A stretch of 64,000 nucleotides of DNA, taken from the NCBI GenBank assembly GCA_013215505.1, contig JABSQZ010000001.1:676881-740880 (forward strand), read 5' to 3'. Below are positions 27,033-37,658 of this stretch, piece by piece (the first letter of the stretch is position 1; every line of letters starts with the position of its first letter). This stretch comes from Oceanospirillaceae bacterium (GTDB taxonomy: Bacteria > Pseudomonadota > Gammaproteobacteria > Pseudomonadales > Balneatricaceae). Both the position numbers and the translations under genes were made by a program. Below the pieces are notes generated by a model that had not been told where the DNA came from, searched no databases, and saw only the letters and a list, made by a program, of their open reading frames with translations.

Positions 27033-27497
27033 TATTTACTCAGTACTGCTTTGGGCCATCAGTGCCCTGCTCCCTTTTACACCCAACCAGCTTAAGCTAG
27101 CACTGTTACAAACCGCCAACTCATCTACTATTATTACTCTTAAACAAACTCAGTAAAGGTATTCCCCATCGATATCGAAAGCTCTAAGCGGATCGCTGCG
27201 GATATTCTGATTGCGCAACTGACTGCGACTCCTCTAAATAGGTCCGCGGCAGAAATCAGCGCTGACTTGCAAACTATTTACAATCAAATCAAAAACCGCG
27301 ATCAGCCTGAAGGCAACACAAGCTCAGTTAACACCCCCTTTTAAAAGCTGATCTCGGCTATTTAGGCTGTAAAGCCAGCGCTTGGCTCGCACTGATTAGT
27401 GCAGCAACAAGCAGAGCAACAGAGGTGGACTGGCAGCGGCTAGAATAGAGGAGTAATGCAGCACTTGCTCTGCTTAAATGCTAGCAAATTAGTGGAG
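27033..27497. other. Intergenic stretch with a frame lacking a start
   Basis: A plus-strand frame at about 27160-27343 reads VFPIDIESSKRIAADILIAQ through YNQIKNRDQ to a stop, but has no ATG/GTG/TTG with a ribosome site. It could be the 3' remnant of a helical phage or plasmid protein. Confidence 0.35.
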
Positions 27498-27749
27498 CTA
27501 ATCAGTGATGGAAAGATAAGCCGGGTGACCGGATTTGAAATAGACATTCCCGATCAATCCATTGCGAAGCAAGGTCTGACCTGGCGCTAAAGTGTGGCCG
27601 AAAACCTGCGCATCTGGCTCTGCCATTGCAAAGCAGAATTTGATTGGATAGCAACTCTCGTTAGTCATCAGGAAAATATCGGCAACCGAAGCCTGTACCC
27701 AATTATTGTCGCCTTTACTGCTTAAGTTCCTGGTTAACATCATCTTCAC
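27498..27749 (-). CDS. Small hypothetical protein
   Basis: The 83-residue frame contains protein-like sequence (WVQASVADIFLMTNESC, FCFAMAEPDAQVFGHTLAPG, GLIGNVYFKSGHPAYLSITD). The start is uncertain: GTG at 27749 or an internal ATG at MMLTRN. No family is recognised, and nearby genes give no clue. Confidence 0.45.
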   Translation of the reverse strand: MKMMLTRNLSSKGDNNWVQASVADIFLMTNESCYPIKFCFAMAEPDAQVFGHTLAPGQTLLRNGLIGNVYFKSGHPAYLSITD

Positions 27750-28109
27750 TCATTGCTCGTTACTTAGCTCTCTCTTTCAAGCATTACAGATAAGCAAAAG
27801 CTACGCTGTTTGCACAAATCGCTATTCAGTATGCAAACAATTACTGATAATGAATATAGGAAAAATCGTAATTCTGATCTTTTTTATGCCATGAGAAAAA
27901 ATCAATTGCCCGGCACTGGCGCTGACATAACAGCAGCGCCAAGCCATGAACTAAGGAGCATCCGATTATTCCACTCGTGCTCTTTACTAGGGCGCAACTC
28001 ACCGTGGTCAGTAATTTGCGCATTGCAATTTTCCGACTAAACTTAGTTGGCAATAAAAAGCGAGCGAGTCAACAAAGTTAACATTGATGACAAGAAATGG
28101 ACTTCAACA

Positions 28110-28322
28110 ATGAACGATCTCAAGCAATTACAATTTGCCCTGGAGAAACAAGCGCATCATATAGAGTCTGTCTCTACCTCACACGGGAATATCCCCTTGT
28201 CAAAGGAAATGAAACAGCAACTGGGCTATGCCTTGGCTATCATTATCGGCAACAGTATTAAACATAAAAAGAAGGCATTGATCACCTATATCAACAGTGA
28301 TATTGATGACTTTAACAAATAA
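28110..28322 (+). CDS. Small helical protein, paralogue 2
   Basis: The start at 28110 (MNDLKQLQFALEKQ) is chosen by alignment with the paralogue at 25524. The 70-residue protein keeps the IPLS.EMK..LGYALAIII centre and a lysine-rich helix followed by YINSDIDDFNK. Function is unknown. Confidence 0.6.
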   Translation: MNDLKQLQFALEKQAHHIESVSTSHGNIPLSKEMKQQLGYALAIIIGNSIKHKKKALITYINSDIDDFNK

Positions 28323-28805
28323 TAGGCGCATTATTGATCAATGAGCGATGCCATTGAGGTCGCCAGCAGTTTACAGAGCACTCCGAAATCACGTCATCGA
28401 CTACCGACATGCTGCTTGCCTGTCCAAGGCGATAACAATGGTCTCGGGATGCTCTGTCCCCCCATGCCCGGGCTACAGATGCCCACTTTTTTGCTACTTT
28501 CAGCAATGAACAGCCTCTTGTTTTGTCTGCTGCGCAGCTAAAGATTGCAGAACCCCCTAACAAAATAGCGGGCATTCACATAACCGAAAATGTACCTGCT
28601 GATGGTCATCATCTGTTGTCCGGTAATATACCGCCATCCCAGTCAGTAGCCGGCCCGCGAACAATACTAAATCCGCTATTGGTGAGAGTTATTAATCATT
28701 GCGCTGCTAAACCTCTGTGGGGCTATTAGTAGCATTAATGGGTTGCTGGTTAATGATCAGCATATTTTGCTGGCTGTTTCGGTTATGCACGCATTGAATA
28801 CAGCT
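28323..28805. other. 480-bp stretch without a recognised gene
   Basis: Several overlapping short frames exist on both strands, but none has a ribosome site or a recognisable motif. Confidence 0.4.
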
Positions 28806-28991
28806 TTATTCGACCTCGACATCGTCTTCTCTGGCATCTACACGAAAAAACAGCAGTGCAGCAATCACTGTCAAGGCTATTGGGGTCGCCACAAAAGTAC
28901 GCTCCTGCAGATCGAGAATTAATGCAAACCCTAGCAGTAATACAGAAGTCACTGTTTCATAGAGACTTGCAGCCGGCAAATTTTCTCGCAT
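28806..28991 (-). CDS. Small inner-membrane protein
   Basis: The start at 28991 is set by AAAGGAG seven bases upstream. The 61-residue product MRENLPAASLYETVTSVLLL has two hydrophobic segments (about 13-25 and 33-50) and an acidic tail, REDDVEVE. Small two-helix membrane proteins of this kind are common and mostly uncharacterised. Confidence 0.6.
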   Translation of the reverse strand: MRENLPAASLYETVTSVLLLGFALILDLQERTFVATPIALTVIAALLFFRVDAREDDVEVE

Positions 28992-29524
28992 GGGTTTTCT
29001 CCTTTGCAACACAATAGTATCTGCTTGTTTGGGGCAGGTAGATTTACAATTGGATAATTTCATCAGCGCAGGGACGGAAAAAGCAGCGCTACTAGCAGTT
29101 TAGCTAATGTTTCTGCAATCGCGATCAAATAACTGCTATTTTTAGGGCGTTTTTGACTGCCGAGTTAGCTTCTTGCCTCTGCTGAGAAAGACGGTGTACC
29201 AGCAGCTGTTTTTTTTATTTTTTTTATTTTTCTTTTACCAAAAATAATCCGCTATTGTGACTATTTTTCAGGCCGGTTTTCCGCGTTCAAAGAATCCAGC
29301 TGAGCACAATTTTCACACTGTAAAAACTGATTGCAAGCGGCTTTTATACTGGGATTGTGCTGTGTTTCAAATATTATCTACTGGAAAACATACACGCCTA
29401 CTGCGGCGACGGATGGGTCTTATGCGGCTGTAATAATTAGCCCTTGTCAGCGTTTTGCGACAGTTGATAACTGCTATTTGTCACCTACGCTTAATAATCC
29501 AACACCCACCTAATGGAGAGCCCA
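28992..29524. other. Intergenic region with a homopolymeric tract
   Basis: It contains a T-rich tract (near 29209-29234, TTTTTTTTATTTTTTTTATT). No gene is recognised. Confidence 0.4.
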
Positions 29525-29785
29525 ATGTCTGAACCTACCAGTATCTTGATTACAGCGACCTTACATGTCGCCGCTGCCACTGTTACTAAGCTCATGGAAA
29601 AAGAAATTATTTCCCTGGATGATGCGCTATCTATATTTAAAACCACTTCTTACGCGGTGGAACACGCCACCAAAGATTCACCGCAGCAATCTCGCAAGTT
29701 GGTGCTAAAACTCCTGAAAAATCAAGAAGATCATTGTAAATGGCTGGCCTTAGAGCTAGAGCTAAAAAATAGTCCTTTCCACTAG
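29525..29785 (+). CDS. Small helical hypothetical protein
   Basis: The start at 29525 (MSEPTSILITATLHV) is preferred because GGAGAG precedes it at short distance; an ATG at 29513 would add four residues. The 86-residue product is mainly helical (ATVTKLMEKEIISLDDALSI, SRKLVLKLLKNQEDHCKWLA). No family is recognised. Confidence 0.55.
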   Translation: MSEPTSILITATLHVAAATVTKLMEKEIISLDDALSIFKTTSYAVEHATKDSPQQSRKLVLKLLKNQEDHCKWLALELELKNSPFH

Positions 29786-30091
29786 CCAAGATAATAATAC
29801 GGCTGCGGCATTTACAGCGACAGAGCATTGCCATATCCAGCCAGTGACTGCAGAAGCGGTGCCGGCATGGGTGGTTGGATGGCCAGGAGATCGGGGTACC
29901 CTGCCACTGTGCGGGTAAACCCGACAGTGGCAAAGTTGCCACAGGAACTGGATTAATAGAAAATGAATAGTATTCAGGCAGTTTTTCCTCATTGCAATAT
30001 TCATCGGGTTCCCTGCAAAGACTTAACACTGCACTTTAGTGCCTGCAGCACTAGCGGCATTCGCCACTATTGCAAAGCGAAGAGTACAGAT

Positions 30092-30120
30092 AAAAAAACC
30101 GCCAGTGAGCGGTTTTTTTT
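30092..30120. terminator. Bidirectional terminator downstream of the first MCP gene
   Basis: AAAAAAACCGC-CAGTGA-GCGGTTTTTTTT lies 110 bp after the stop codon of the MCP at 30230. A-run and T-run on both sides let it work on either strand. Confidence 0.85.
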
Positions 30121-30229
30121 AAGGCTGGTATGTCACGACTATACGCAGTACCGCCAGTTGAGCGCACTCCTCAATGACCCGGAAATTTAGCACTCAGGCA
30201 GCTAATTGCAGTGCCTGGCGGCGCTGAGC

Positions 30230-31921
30230 TCAAACGGTAAATTCGTGAACGATATTCTTCAATCTCTCCGCCATTTCCGTGACATTCTCTGTAGCTGCAG
30301 TTGACTCTTGCACTGACAGCGCATTCTCTTCGGCCAAGGTATTTAACTTAGTGATATTTTGATTAATATCTTCAGAGACATCGCTCTGCTCTTTGGCGGC
30401 GTAAGCTATCTGGGTATTCATGTCGTTAATTTCCTTAACGTTTGCAGTAATGATTTCCAGGGATTTACCCGCTTCAGTCGCGCGTTCAACACTGACTACC
30501 GCTTGCGAGCGTCCGGTTTCCATCACTTCTACGGCGTTTTTTGCACCTTTTTGCAGCTTCACTATCATCTCTTCAATCTCTGCGGTGGACTCCTGGGTAC
30601 GCTGTGCCAGTGTTCTGACTTCGTCGGCAACCACTGCAAAGCCTCTGCCCTGCTCGCCAGCACGGGCAGCCTCAATGGCGGCATTCAGTGCCAGTAGGTT
30701 GGTCTGTTCGGCAATAGCATTGATGACATCGACCACCCGGCCGATGACTTCACTGTCCTCGCCCACCTGATTAATTGCCACTGAGGCGTTTTCGACCCCC
30801 TGCGCCAAAGTCTCTATCGATTCGATAGTGCTCTGTACTACAGATTTACCCCCCTCTGCCTCAGTGTTGGCTTTTTGTGCGGACTCTGAAGTTTGCTCTG
30901 CTGTCTGTGCCACTTCCAGGACACTGGCGGTCATTTGATTGACGGCGGCCGAGACATGCACCATTTGGTTTTTTTGCTCCACTATGCCGGCACTGGTTTT
31001 ACCGGTGCTGGCCAGTAATAGCTGTGAAGATGCGACTAACTGGCTGGAGGATTCGTTCATATCCGTCACCATTTTCTGCAAGTTGCGGCGCATGGTGCGC
31101 AACGCCTCTTCCAACTGTCCCAATTCGCCACTGCTCTGTACTTTAATGGGCTTGCTTAAATCCCCTGAGGCGATAATTTGCGCAGTTTCTACCGCTGTCG
31201 CCAAAGACGCAGTAATAGAAACGATCATGAAATAAGAAGCAATTAATGACAGCGCACCTATCACAACCGTTAACATCGACAGGGTGGCGAATGCGGCCTT
31301 CTCATCATTTTCTGCAGTGGTCGCCGCCCGCTGGGTGAAGTTTTCCAGCTCCTCCAGCAACCCCTCCAGTTCATGATCCAGCTCTTCCTCTTCGACTTCG
31401 ACTATCTCCGCCTTGACTATCGCCTCGTGTATCTGGCCCTCGCGGATTAAATCAAATACTTCGATGGCGTGTTTGACGTAGGTTTTGTGCTGGGTTTCTA
31501 CTAAGTGCAGCAGCGACAGTACATGGCTGTATTCATCGGTCTGCTCTTTGGTGTGTGCCAGATCCAGGCCTCTTTGCGCGAACTCTTCTCCGAGCAAGAC
31601 CTTTGCATCTATATTCTCGGTGAGGTCATTAAAGTGCTGTACCGCCTCATTAAAGTGTTTTTTCGCACCCTTTTCTTTACCTATTTCCTCACCGTAGCGC
31701 AGCGCCCGTTCAAAATTGACTGCCTGCTCTAACTGATTAATAGTGATAGTAGAGACTATATTGGTCATGGGGATATGTTCTTCAGCTATCTCTACCAGCT
31801 CAATGCCTATGTTATTCATCTGCAGCAGTGAATAGCTCATAGAGCCCACTAAGGCGACAAACATCCCCAGGCTCATCAGCGTCAGCTTTAGTTTTATCGA
31901 CATAAAGGTAAATATATTCAT
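30230..31921 (-). CDS. Methyl-accepting chemotaxis protein, paralogue 1
   Basis: The start at 31921 ([20 protein letters not shown]) is chosen by alignment with the neighbouring receptor and an upstream GGAG; the frame extends 28 codons further. The 563-residue protein has an N-terminal membrane helix, a periplasmic helical domain with the acidic segment [20 protein letters not shown], a second membrane helix ([20 protein letters not shown]), a HAMP domain, and the MCP signalling hairpin with the invariant [20 protein letters not shown]. It signals through CheW-CheA. The ligand is unknown. Confidence 0.93.
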   Translation of the reverse strand: MNIFTFMSIKLKLTLMSLGMFVALVGSMSYSLLQMNNIGIELVEIAEEHIPMTNIVSTITINQLEQAVNFERALRYGEEIGKEKGAKKHFNEAVQHFNDLTENIDAKVLLGEEFAQRGLDLAHTKEQTDEYSHVLSLLHLVETQHKTYVKHAIEVFDLIREGQIHEAIVKAEIVEVEEEELDHELEGLLEELENFTQRAATTAENDEKAAFATLSMLTVVIGALSLIASYFMIVSITASLATAVETAQIIASGDLSKPIKVQSSGELGQLEEALRTMRRNLQKMVTDMNESSSQLVASSQLLLASTGKTSAGIVEQKNQMVHVSAAVNQMTASVLEVAQTAEQTSESAQKANTEAEGGKSVVQSTIESIETLAQGVENASVAINQVGEDSEVIGRVVDVINAIAEQTNLLALNAAIEAARAGEQGRGFAVVADEVRTLAQRTQESTAEIEEMIVKLQKGAKNAVEVMETGRSQAVVSVERATEAGKSLEIITANVKEINDMNTQIAYAAKEQSDVSEDINQNITKLNTLAEENALSVQESTAATENVTEMAERLKNIVHEFTV

Positions 31922-32220
31922 CTTCTGAAACTCCATCGCAAGCTTGCCCACACTGCTATTTTCACAGCAATCGGCAAGTGAAACGCTCATTTTCAACAAC
32001 AGCAATAAAGATAGATTAGAGGATTGAGACAGCCATTCATCAACGCGGGAATCATTTAAAGCAAGTTCTAAAAATGATGCACTAGAGATAGTAAATAATA
32101 GTCAGGTCACTGGCAACTGCCTGCCCTAAGAGCTAAACCTATATTGTTAATTAGTAGAGGGATTTTCTAACGGATCAATGAAAATACGATTTTTGCTGAG
32201 ATTTTAGGCGCTAGGGGTTA
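31922..32220. other. Upstream region of the first MCP gene
   Basis: No gene is visible between the receptor start and the heptamer repeat array. It should contain the promoter of the receptor gene. Confidence 0.4.
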
Positions 32221-32340
32221 GTTGGAAGTTGGAAGTTGGAAGTTGGAAGTTGGAAGTTGGAAGTTGGAAGTTGGAAGTGGGAAGTTGGAAGTGGGAAGTT
32301 GGAAGTGGGAAGTTGCGAGTTGCGAGTTGCGAGTTGCGAG
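32221..32340 (+). repeat. Heptamer tandem repeat GTTGGAA
   Basis: About 17 tandem 7-bp units are present: eight GTTGGAA, then alternating GTGGGAA/GTTGGAA, then four GTTGCGA. The array lies between the two MCP genes. A related array in the opposite orientation lies on the far side of the second MCP (34351-34404). Confidence 0.95.
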
Positions 32341-32344
32341 TAGT

Positions 32345-32381
32345 GAGATAATAGCGGCTGTGGGTCGCGGCTATTATCTCT
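32345..32381. other. Hairpin after the second MCP gene
   Basis: GAGATAATAGC ... GCTATTATCTC forms an 11-bp stem just beyond the stop codon of the MCP at 32389. There is no T-run on the coding side, so it is at best an atypical terminator or an mRNA 3'-stabilising element. Confidence 0.5.
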
Positions 32382-32388
32382 GGGGGCT

Positions 32389-34077
32389 TTAGATTTTAAA
32401 GCGGCTGATCATGGTTTGTAAATTGGTTGCCATGCTTGCCAGTTGTGAGGTTGAGGCACTGCTCTCTAGCACTGAGGCGGCGTTGCCCTCGGCCAAGGTA
32501 TTTAACAAGGTGATGTTTTGATTGATTTCTTCAGAGACAGCACTCTGCTCTCTGGAGGCGTAAGCTATCTGGGTATTCATGTCGTTAATTGAATTTACCG
32601 CTTTGGTAATAGTCTCCAGCGACGCCCCAGCCTGAGAGGCGCGTTCGACACTTTCCTGAGCTTGGCCACGGCCTTTTTCCATCACTTCTACGGCAATCTT
32701 GGCGCCCTTTTGCAGTTGAACAATCATCTGTTCAATTTCAGCGGTGGATTCCTGAGTACGCTGTGCCAGTGTCCGCACTTCATCGGCTACTACGGCAAAA
32801 CCCCTGCCCTGCTCACCGGCACGGGCGGCTTCGATGGCGGCATTTAATGCCAGTAGGTTGGTTTGCTCTGCGATGCCATTGATGACATCTACGACCCGGC
32901 CTATAGCATCACTGTCCTGCCCCACTTGATTGATGGCATCGGCGGCATTTTCTACCCCCTGAGCCAGTGCCCGGATAGAGTCGATAGTCGCTGTGACGAC
33001 GTTCTGTCCCTCAGTCGCCTCAGTATTGGCCTCTTTGGCCGAATCCGCAGTAGTGCTGGCATTTTGCGCCACTTCTAAGACAGTCGCCGACATTTCATTG
33101 ACCGCGGTCGCCACCTGCAACACTTGATTCTTCTGCTCTTGGATACTGCTATTGTTCTCTTCAGTGATGGCGGTTAAATTCGCCGCCGACTCCGATAAGC
33201 TCAGCGAGGACTCGGACATTTCAGTGACCATGTGACGAAGGTTGTCACGCATATGTAAAAGTGCCTGCTGCAAACGCCCTAATGGGCCACCCTGATCGAC
33301 TTTGATTACAGTGGTTAGATCCCCCCCGGCAATTTTTTCCGCTACCTGCATCGCCGACAGCACCCCATTGGTGATAGAGCTAACGATAAAATAGGCGGCG
33401 CCAATAATCGCGAGGACCGCAAGCACCACAAAGATCAAGATAGTGGTCGTTGCAGCACTTTCTTCGCTGGCAGCCGAATCTGCCGCCGTCTGGGTAAATT
33501 TAGCCAACTCCGCCAGTAGTGTTTCAAGTTCGTGGTCGATATTCTCCTCTTCCACTTCTACCTGCTGCGCCGCGACCAGCGCCTGGTGCAACTTATTCTG
33601 CGCGATCAATACAAACACATCATCGGCGTGTTGTGCGTACTCACGGTGCTCTTTAGCGACATTTGACAGCAGCGCTACCACATGTTGGTACTGGCGAATT
33701 TCGCCAGCCTGCTGCACACTAGTAGCACCTTTGCGCGCCAACTTCGTCCCCGCCGCTATGTCTTCATCAATGGCGTTGTTGTACTTCTGAAACAGCCTGA
33801 TCGAAGACTTAAAATGTTCTATGGCATTATCTTCGCGACCAATTTCGGCTCCGTAACGCAGTGCTCGTTCAAAGTTAATCGCCTGCTCAAGTTGCTTAAC
33901 AGTAATTTCTGATACCGCATTAGTAATTTCGATACCCTGAGAGATTTGCTTAAGTTCTGCACCTATTACTTCCATCTTAAGCAGTGCAAAGGTCATTCCA
34001 GCGATTAAGGTCAGCAACATACCCACACAGAGTAATGTGAGTTTTGCCTTAATCGACAATTTAGAAAAAAGATTCAT
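32389..34077 (-). CDS. Methyl-accepting chemotaxis protein, paralogue 2
   Basis: The start at 34077 ([20 protein letters not shown]) follows CAGGAG. The 562-residue receptor has the same layout as its neighbour: membrane helix, periplasmic helices with [20 protein letters not shown], second membrane helix ([20 protein letters not shown]), HAMP, and signalling tip with [20 protein letters not shown]. The signalling domains are nearly identical and the sensor domains diverged, as after tandem duplication. No che genes are nearby. Confidence 0.93.
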   Translation of the reverse strand: MNLFSKLSIKAKLTLLCVGMLLTLIAGMTFALLKMEVIGAELKQISQGIEITNAVSEITVKQLEQAINFERALRYGAEIGREDNAIEHFKSSIRLFQKYNNAIDEDIAAGTKLARKGATSVQQAGEIRQYQHVVALLSNVAKEHREYAQHADDVFVLIAQNKLHQALVAAQQVEVEEENIDHELETLLAELAKFTQTAADSAASEESAATTTILIFVVLAVLAIIGAAYFIVSSITNGVLSAMQVAEKIAGGDLTTVIKVDQGGPLGRLQQALLHMRDNLRHMVTEMSESSLSLSESAANLTAITEENNSSIQEQKNQVLQVATAVNEMSATVLEVAQNASTTADSAKEANTEATEGQNVVTATIDSIRALAQGVENAADAINQVGQDSDAIGRVVDVINGIAEQTNLLALNAAIEAARAGEQGRGFAVVADEVRTLAQRTQESTAEIEQMIVQLQKGAKIAVEVMEKGRGQAQESVERASQAGASLETITKAVNSINDMNTQIAYASREQSAVSEEINQNITLLNTLAEGNAASVLESSASTSQLASMATNLQTMISRFKI

Positions 34078-34350
34078 CGGGTTTTGTAACTCCTGAGGGC
34101 TTAGGGAATAGATACAATAAAACAACCAGTGCAGCTGCAGGGCAGCTCGCTACATTACTGTTGTTTTTAAAAGAGTTTATTTGTTTTACATATCGGCAGG
34201 ATGCTAAAAAACCAAACCTTTAGCACAGGATATTTTTATACAAAAATGGTATTTGTTGCTGAATCAAAAATTAACAGCATATTTACCCTAAATTACTGAC
34301 TTTGATAGTATTTATACCTAGTACATTTTAACCAAAACTCACGACTTACA

Positions 34351-34404
34351 CTTCCCCCCTTCCAACTTCCAACTTCCGACTTCCGACTTCCGACTTCCAA
34401 CTTC
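34351..34404 (-). repeat. Heptamer tandem repeat, opposite orientation
   Basis: Units CTTCCAA and CTTCCGA (the reverse complement of TTGGAAG/TCGGAAG) repeat about seven times just downstream of the lipoprotein gene. With the array at 32221 it brackets the second MCP as an inverted pair. Confidence 0.9.
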
Positions 34405-34407
34405 AAG

Positions 34408-35475
34408 TCACACCCCCTCCCTCTGCAACAACCCATACAGCGTTATGATGTCGGCCAACTGCTGCTTATCAGGGCTTTTAAGTATTTTATACACTGACTT
34501 TTTGGGACCGTGCAACCTGAGTAATCCTTTCCCGGCACTCGCCAGGGCTTTGGCTATTTTTAGCTCTTGTTGGTTGGCACTAATTTCAAACCACTGTTGG
34601 TATTGATGGGCGCTCTTTCTGCTGCTGAAAGCCAGCGGTGGTGATCGCCATAACAGTTCATCTGCCACAATACTGTAGGCATTAAAGTCCATCTTTTGCC
34701 TGGCAGTATGGCTGACTTTTAACCGCAACCACTGCCGCTGCTCCGATAGGCCGATAATCAGTTTAATGTCACTCTTGGCCGCAGCGATTTTCGGGGCAAT
34801 CAAATAACTGTTATAGAGCTCACTTTTTTCGATATGGGTATGCAGTAACAACTCGCTGATCTCAGCTTGAGCCGCGTATTTGCCACTGATGTCGCGAAGA
34901 TATTGCAATTGTTGTCGCTCGATAATGGCGCCATTACTCAAAGTGTAATAAATGCTATCAAAGCTGCTGTACTGCGCCACTATCTGAATCTCTGAGTTGC
35001 CGGCAAGAGGCGTTGGCTTAAAATTCTGTCCCAGTGTCACTAAGCTAATTGGCGATGCCGCACCGTACTTGCCTCCCACGCTTTGCATTGACAAGAAAAA
35101 ATATTTATCACCATTTTCCATCACCACCGGATAAAACTCGTAACTTTTGTGGTCCGTTTTGCTCGGCACACTGCTATCAAAATAACCTCGCATCCCCAAG
35201 AAGCGCAGATAAGGTAATTTATTTTTACAATTAAGATTAACGGTATTCTGACAGAATTTCACATAACCGCCTCTTTGCAGAGCGCTAGGTTTAGACTTTA
35301 AGACAAAGACTTCTTTGCCATTGGGATTAAATATAGGCTGGGCATCGGCACTGTAATAAATAGGATCCTGGGGAACAAAGGTCGCCTTTTCTATGCTGAT
35401 AAACTGACAGCCACTGTTAGTGAGCACTAGTGCTAACAGGACACATAAACCCAAACATCTGCCGTAACTTTGCAT
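34408..35475 (-). CDS. Lipoprotein of unknown function
   Basis: This 355-residue protein has a type II signal (GLCVLLALVLTNSGC, lipobox cysteine C23). The mature part is rich in beta-strand-like segments and aromatic residues, and the C-terminal third (LAKALASAGKGLLRLHGPKK then LLQREGV) is more helical. Two cysteines in VKFCQNTVNLNCKN may pair. No family is recognised. It lies upstream of the MCP on the same strand but over 300 bp away. Confidence 0.7.
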   Translation of the reverse strand: MQSYGRCLGLCVLLALVLTNSGCQFISIEKATFVPQDPIYYSADAQPIFNPNGKEVFVLKSKPSALQRGGYVKFCQNTVNLNCKNKLPYLRFLGMRGYFDSSVPSKTDHKSYEFYPVVMENGDKYFFLSMQSVGGKYGAASPISLVTLGQNFKPTPLAGNSEIQIVAQYSSFDSIYYTLSNGAIIERQQLQYLRDISGKYAAQAEISELLLHTHIEKSELYNSYLIAPKIAAAKSDIKLIIGLSEQRQWLRLKVSHTARQKMDFNAYSIVADELLWRSPPLAFSSRKSAHQYQQWFEISANQQELKIAKALASAGKGLLRLHGPKKSVYKILKSPDKQQLADIITLYGLLQREGV

Positions 35476-35724
35476 AACTTACATCCCATGCGAATAAAAT
35501 CACAATACTGAAACATAACATCAAGGCGAGTAAGCTTTATGCTGAATCTCAGTCTTTATATACTACTTAACGGCTAGCGCAAGTGAGCCAATCGCCAGAG
35601 AGTATTCTCCCCAGATTAATGTCTATTATTAACAAACAAATAAACGAATAAAGCAGATAGATAGCACTACTGACCAGCAAGTGAATGATAACTCTGTGTT
35701 GTGCAAGCTCAGTGACAGTGGCTA

Positions 35725-35943
35725 TTACTGACGACAGAAAATCATCACTAAAGGCTCGCTCTCAACGGTGCCGTTAACGTTAACTTGGTAGCGGTCGGGA
35801 ACATAATTTTTGCTGTTCGGCCCTAAGCTGATGCAGCGCAGCCCCGCTTCGACTTCCAAAATGTCGTTGGTAAAACCAACCGGACTGCCATCAATCCATA
35901 CTTTTCGATAACTGGGGAAAGTCACTTTAACGTATTGAACCAT
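35725..35943 (-). CDS. Small PEGA-like protein
   Basis: This 72-residue product has a good ribosome site (GGAG five bases upstream). VWIDGSPVGFTNDILEVEAG and the following RCISLG resemble a single PEGA-type beta-sandwich repeat, a fold usually on cell-surface or periplasmic proteins, but no signal peptide is present. The function is unknown. Confidence 0.55.
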   Translation of the reverse strand: MVQYVKVTFPSYRKVWIDGSPVGFTNDILEVEAGLRCISLGPNSKNYVPDRYQVNVNGTVESEPLVMIFCRQ

Positions 35944-36151
35944 GCTAACTCCAAATGCATACCACTAGGGAAGATGCGCTTCAACTCGCTATCTTCATCT
36001 GCAAACTGCTGCCGGGACAGGCCTGAAAACCATTTGATACGGCTACTGCCAAGGCTATTTTCTTATCAGAGCATTGAATACTAACCGATTTATCTGCAGA
36101 TGAAACTTACTTGAAGATTTATAAGAAAAATTCCTAGAAATGCTGGGTCGC

Positions 36152-36526
36152 TCAAAGAGAAGAGAAATACCTCAGGCACTCGCTGAGCAGGGTCATGCTC
36201 AGTAGCGAAGATGCCAGACAAAAATACAAAATCACCGCTCTGCTTCGTTTAGTATCCAGATAAAAGCCATAGCAGATCAGATATACGACCGTAATCACCG
36301 CGGTCAGATCCAGCATTGCCCAGGTACTAAATTGCAGATAGAGTGCAACCCAAAGTATCTGACTTCCCAGCACTGTGGCGAAAATCAGCGCCAAAGTAGC
36401 CAGCACATATTGCTCTACGGCTTGTTTTTCTCCACGTAAGATAGTGATCCGACAATAACTGAGGATACTGAGCAGGATAGTCACTAAATTTACAGATAGC
36501 CAAACTGACATGATAATTTCTGTCAT
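36152..36526 (-). CDS. Four-helix integral membrane protein, unknown
   Basis: The 124-residue product has about four hydrophobic segments (SVWLSVNLVTILLSILSY, YVLATLALIFATVLGSQIL, LDLTAVITVVYLICYGFY, VILYFCLASSLLSMTLLS). An alternative start is the ATG at 36511. No family is recognised. Confidence 0.6.
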   Translation of the reverse strand: MTEIIMSVWLSVNLVTILLSILSYCRITILRGEKQAVEQYVLATLALIFATVLGSQILWVALYLQFSTWAMLDLTAVITVVYLICYGFYLDTKRSRAVILYFCLASSLLSMTLLSECLRYFSSL

Positions 36527-36779
36527 CCTTGAGAGAAGAAATCGGCCAATTAATCGCCTAATCGCGCAATAAAGCGAGGCAATATAACAGCCAATTCAAA
36601 TAATATTCAGATTGAGTTAATTTATTAGAGATAAACTATCAGAAATATCAATTGTTATCAAACTAATAGCTAATTGCAGCGCTAATAACCCCCAATGCAG
36701 ATGCGCAGAGTTCCCCTCGAGCTGCTCTGGTCCCTGGGACCCCAGCAACGCCAGAGATAGTACCTATAACTAAATCCCA

Positions 36780-37255
36780 GCAGCAGTCACTTTCTGTCGC
36801 GCATTAGCACCGCCATTCGCTGCACTGCAGCCAGGATTCTCGGATACTGCCCCCCCACTCCGGTCCCTCTGGTATCTACACTGTGCCTTCACCTGCCACT
36901 GGGAAGTCATCGTAAATGCCGCATTGCCAGGGGTGGTAATCGGGCCCTTCAATGGAGAATTCCACATAGGGGCCGGCATTTTAATCGCACCCATTAAATG
37001 CAAGGTAGATATGTCACTAGTGACATATTGGCTGCGTGCGGGGTATTAATTTTACCGGCTTTTTGCGCCATTTCCGCGACCCGTATTGTGCGCTCGATAC
37101 CGCCCATTTAACAGATATCCGGCTGATAGATATCGACGCTGTCTTCATCTATCAGCCGCGCCCATAACGCCAGGTTGTTGTCTTGTTCACCGCCGCTGAT
37201 TTCCAGGCTCAACGCCTGGGTAACTTGTTTGCTCCAGTCCACTCCCAGTAAGGGC
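36780..37255 (-). pseudogene. Enolase-superfamily (mandelate racemase-like) C-terminal remnant
   Basis: On the minus strand one frame reads LSLEISGGEQDNNLALWARL, IYQPDIC then a stop, then MGGIERTIRVAEMAQKAGK and NTPHAAN. Other frames continue HLMGAIKM and later GVQIRESWLQ-like pieces. These are signatures of the barrel domain of mandelate racemase/muconate-lactonizing-type dehydratases. The N-terminal half is missing, an in-frame stop replaces a codon after QPDIC, and frameshifts follow. It is a dead gene. Confidence 0.7.
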
Positions 37256-37269
37256 AGAGCTCTTAAAAG

Positions 37270-37658
37270 TGACAGGCCTGGATTATAGAAGATGATTATG
37301 ACGGCTAGCTATTCTATCAACAGCAACCTCTGCCGACCTTGTGTAAACAGCCAATAGAGAACAGCTAGTGGCCCGCAGAGCCGAGGAAAAAGGCATCTTA
37401 GGACGCCAATTAAGTAATTACTGTACCGGCCCGATCGCCGAGCGCGGCATTGTACTTGGCTACGCCTGTACAACCCCAGAGCAAATAACAGTCGAGATTA
37501 AAACTTTGACGCGGGTATTTTCACAACTGCAAAAGCCAGCTGGCACTGACAGTGCGACACAGAGATTAATCCACAGTCATATTGCAATGTTAATTAGCAG
37601 AGCCGGTAAATGCCCGACAGCTAGCGACCTTTTGGGTATCTTTCTAGCGGCGACATAG
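37270..37658 (+). pseudogene. MocR/PdxR-type aminotransferase-regulator remnant
   Basis: The fragment begins with AWIIEDDYDG, the PLP-region signature of MocR proteins, followed by a stop. A C-terminal piece in another frame reads KGILGRQLSNYCTGP and GIVLGYACTTPEQI, matching the end of such proteins (LSxY ... GxxLGYA). The DNA-binding half and the lysine region are deleted. It is convergent with the solute-binding gene at 37644 and overlaps its 3' end slightly. Confidence 0.6.
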
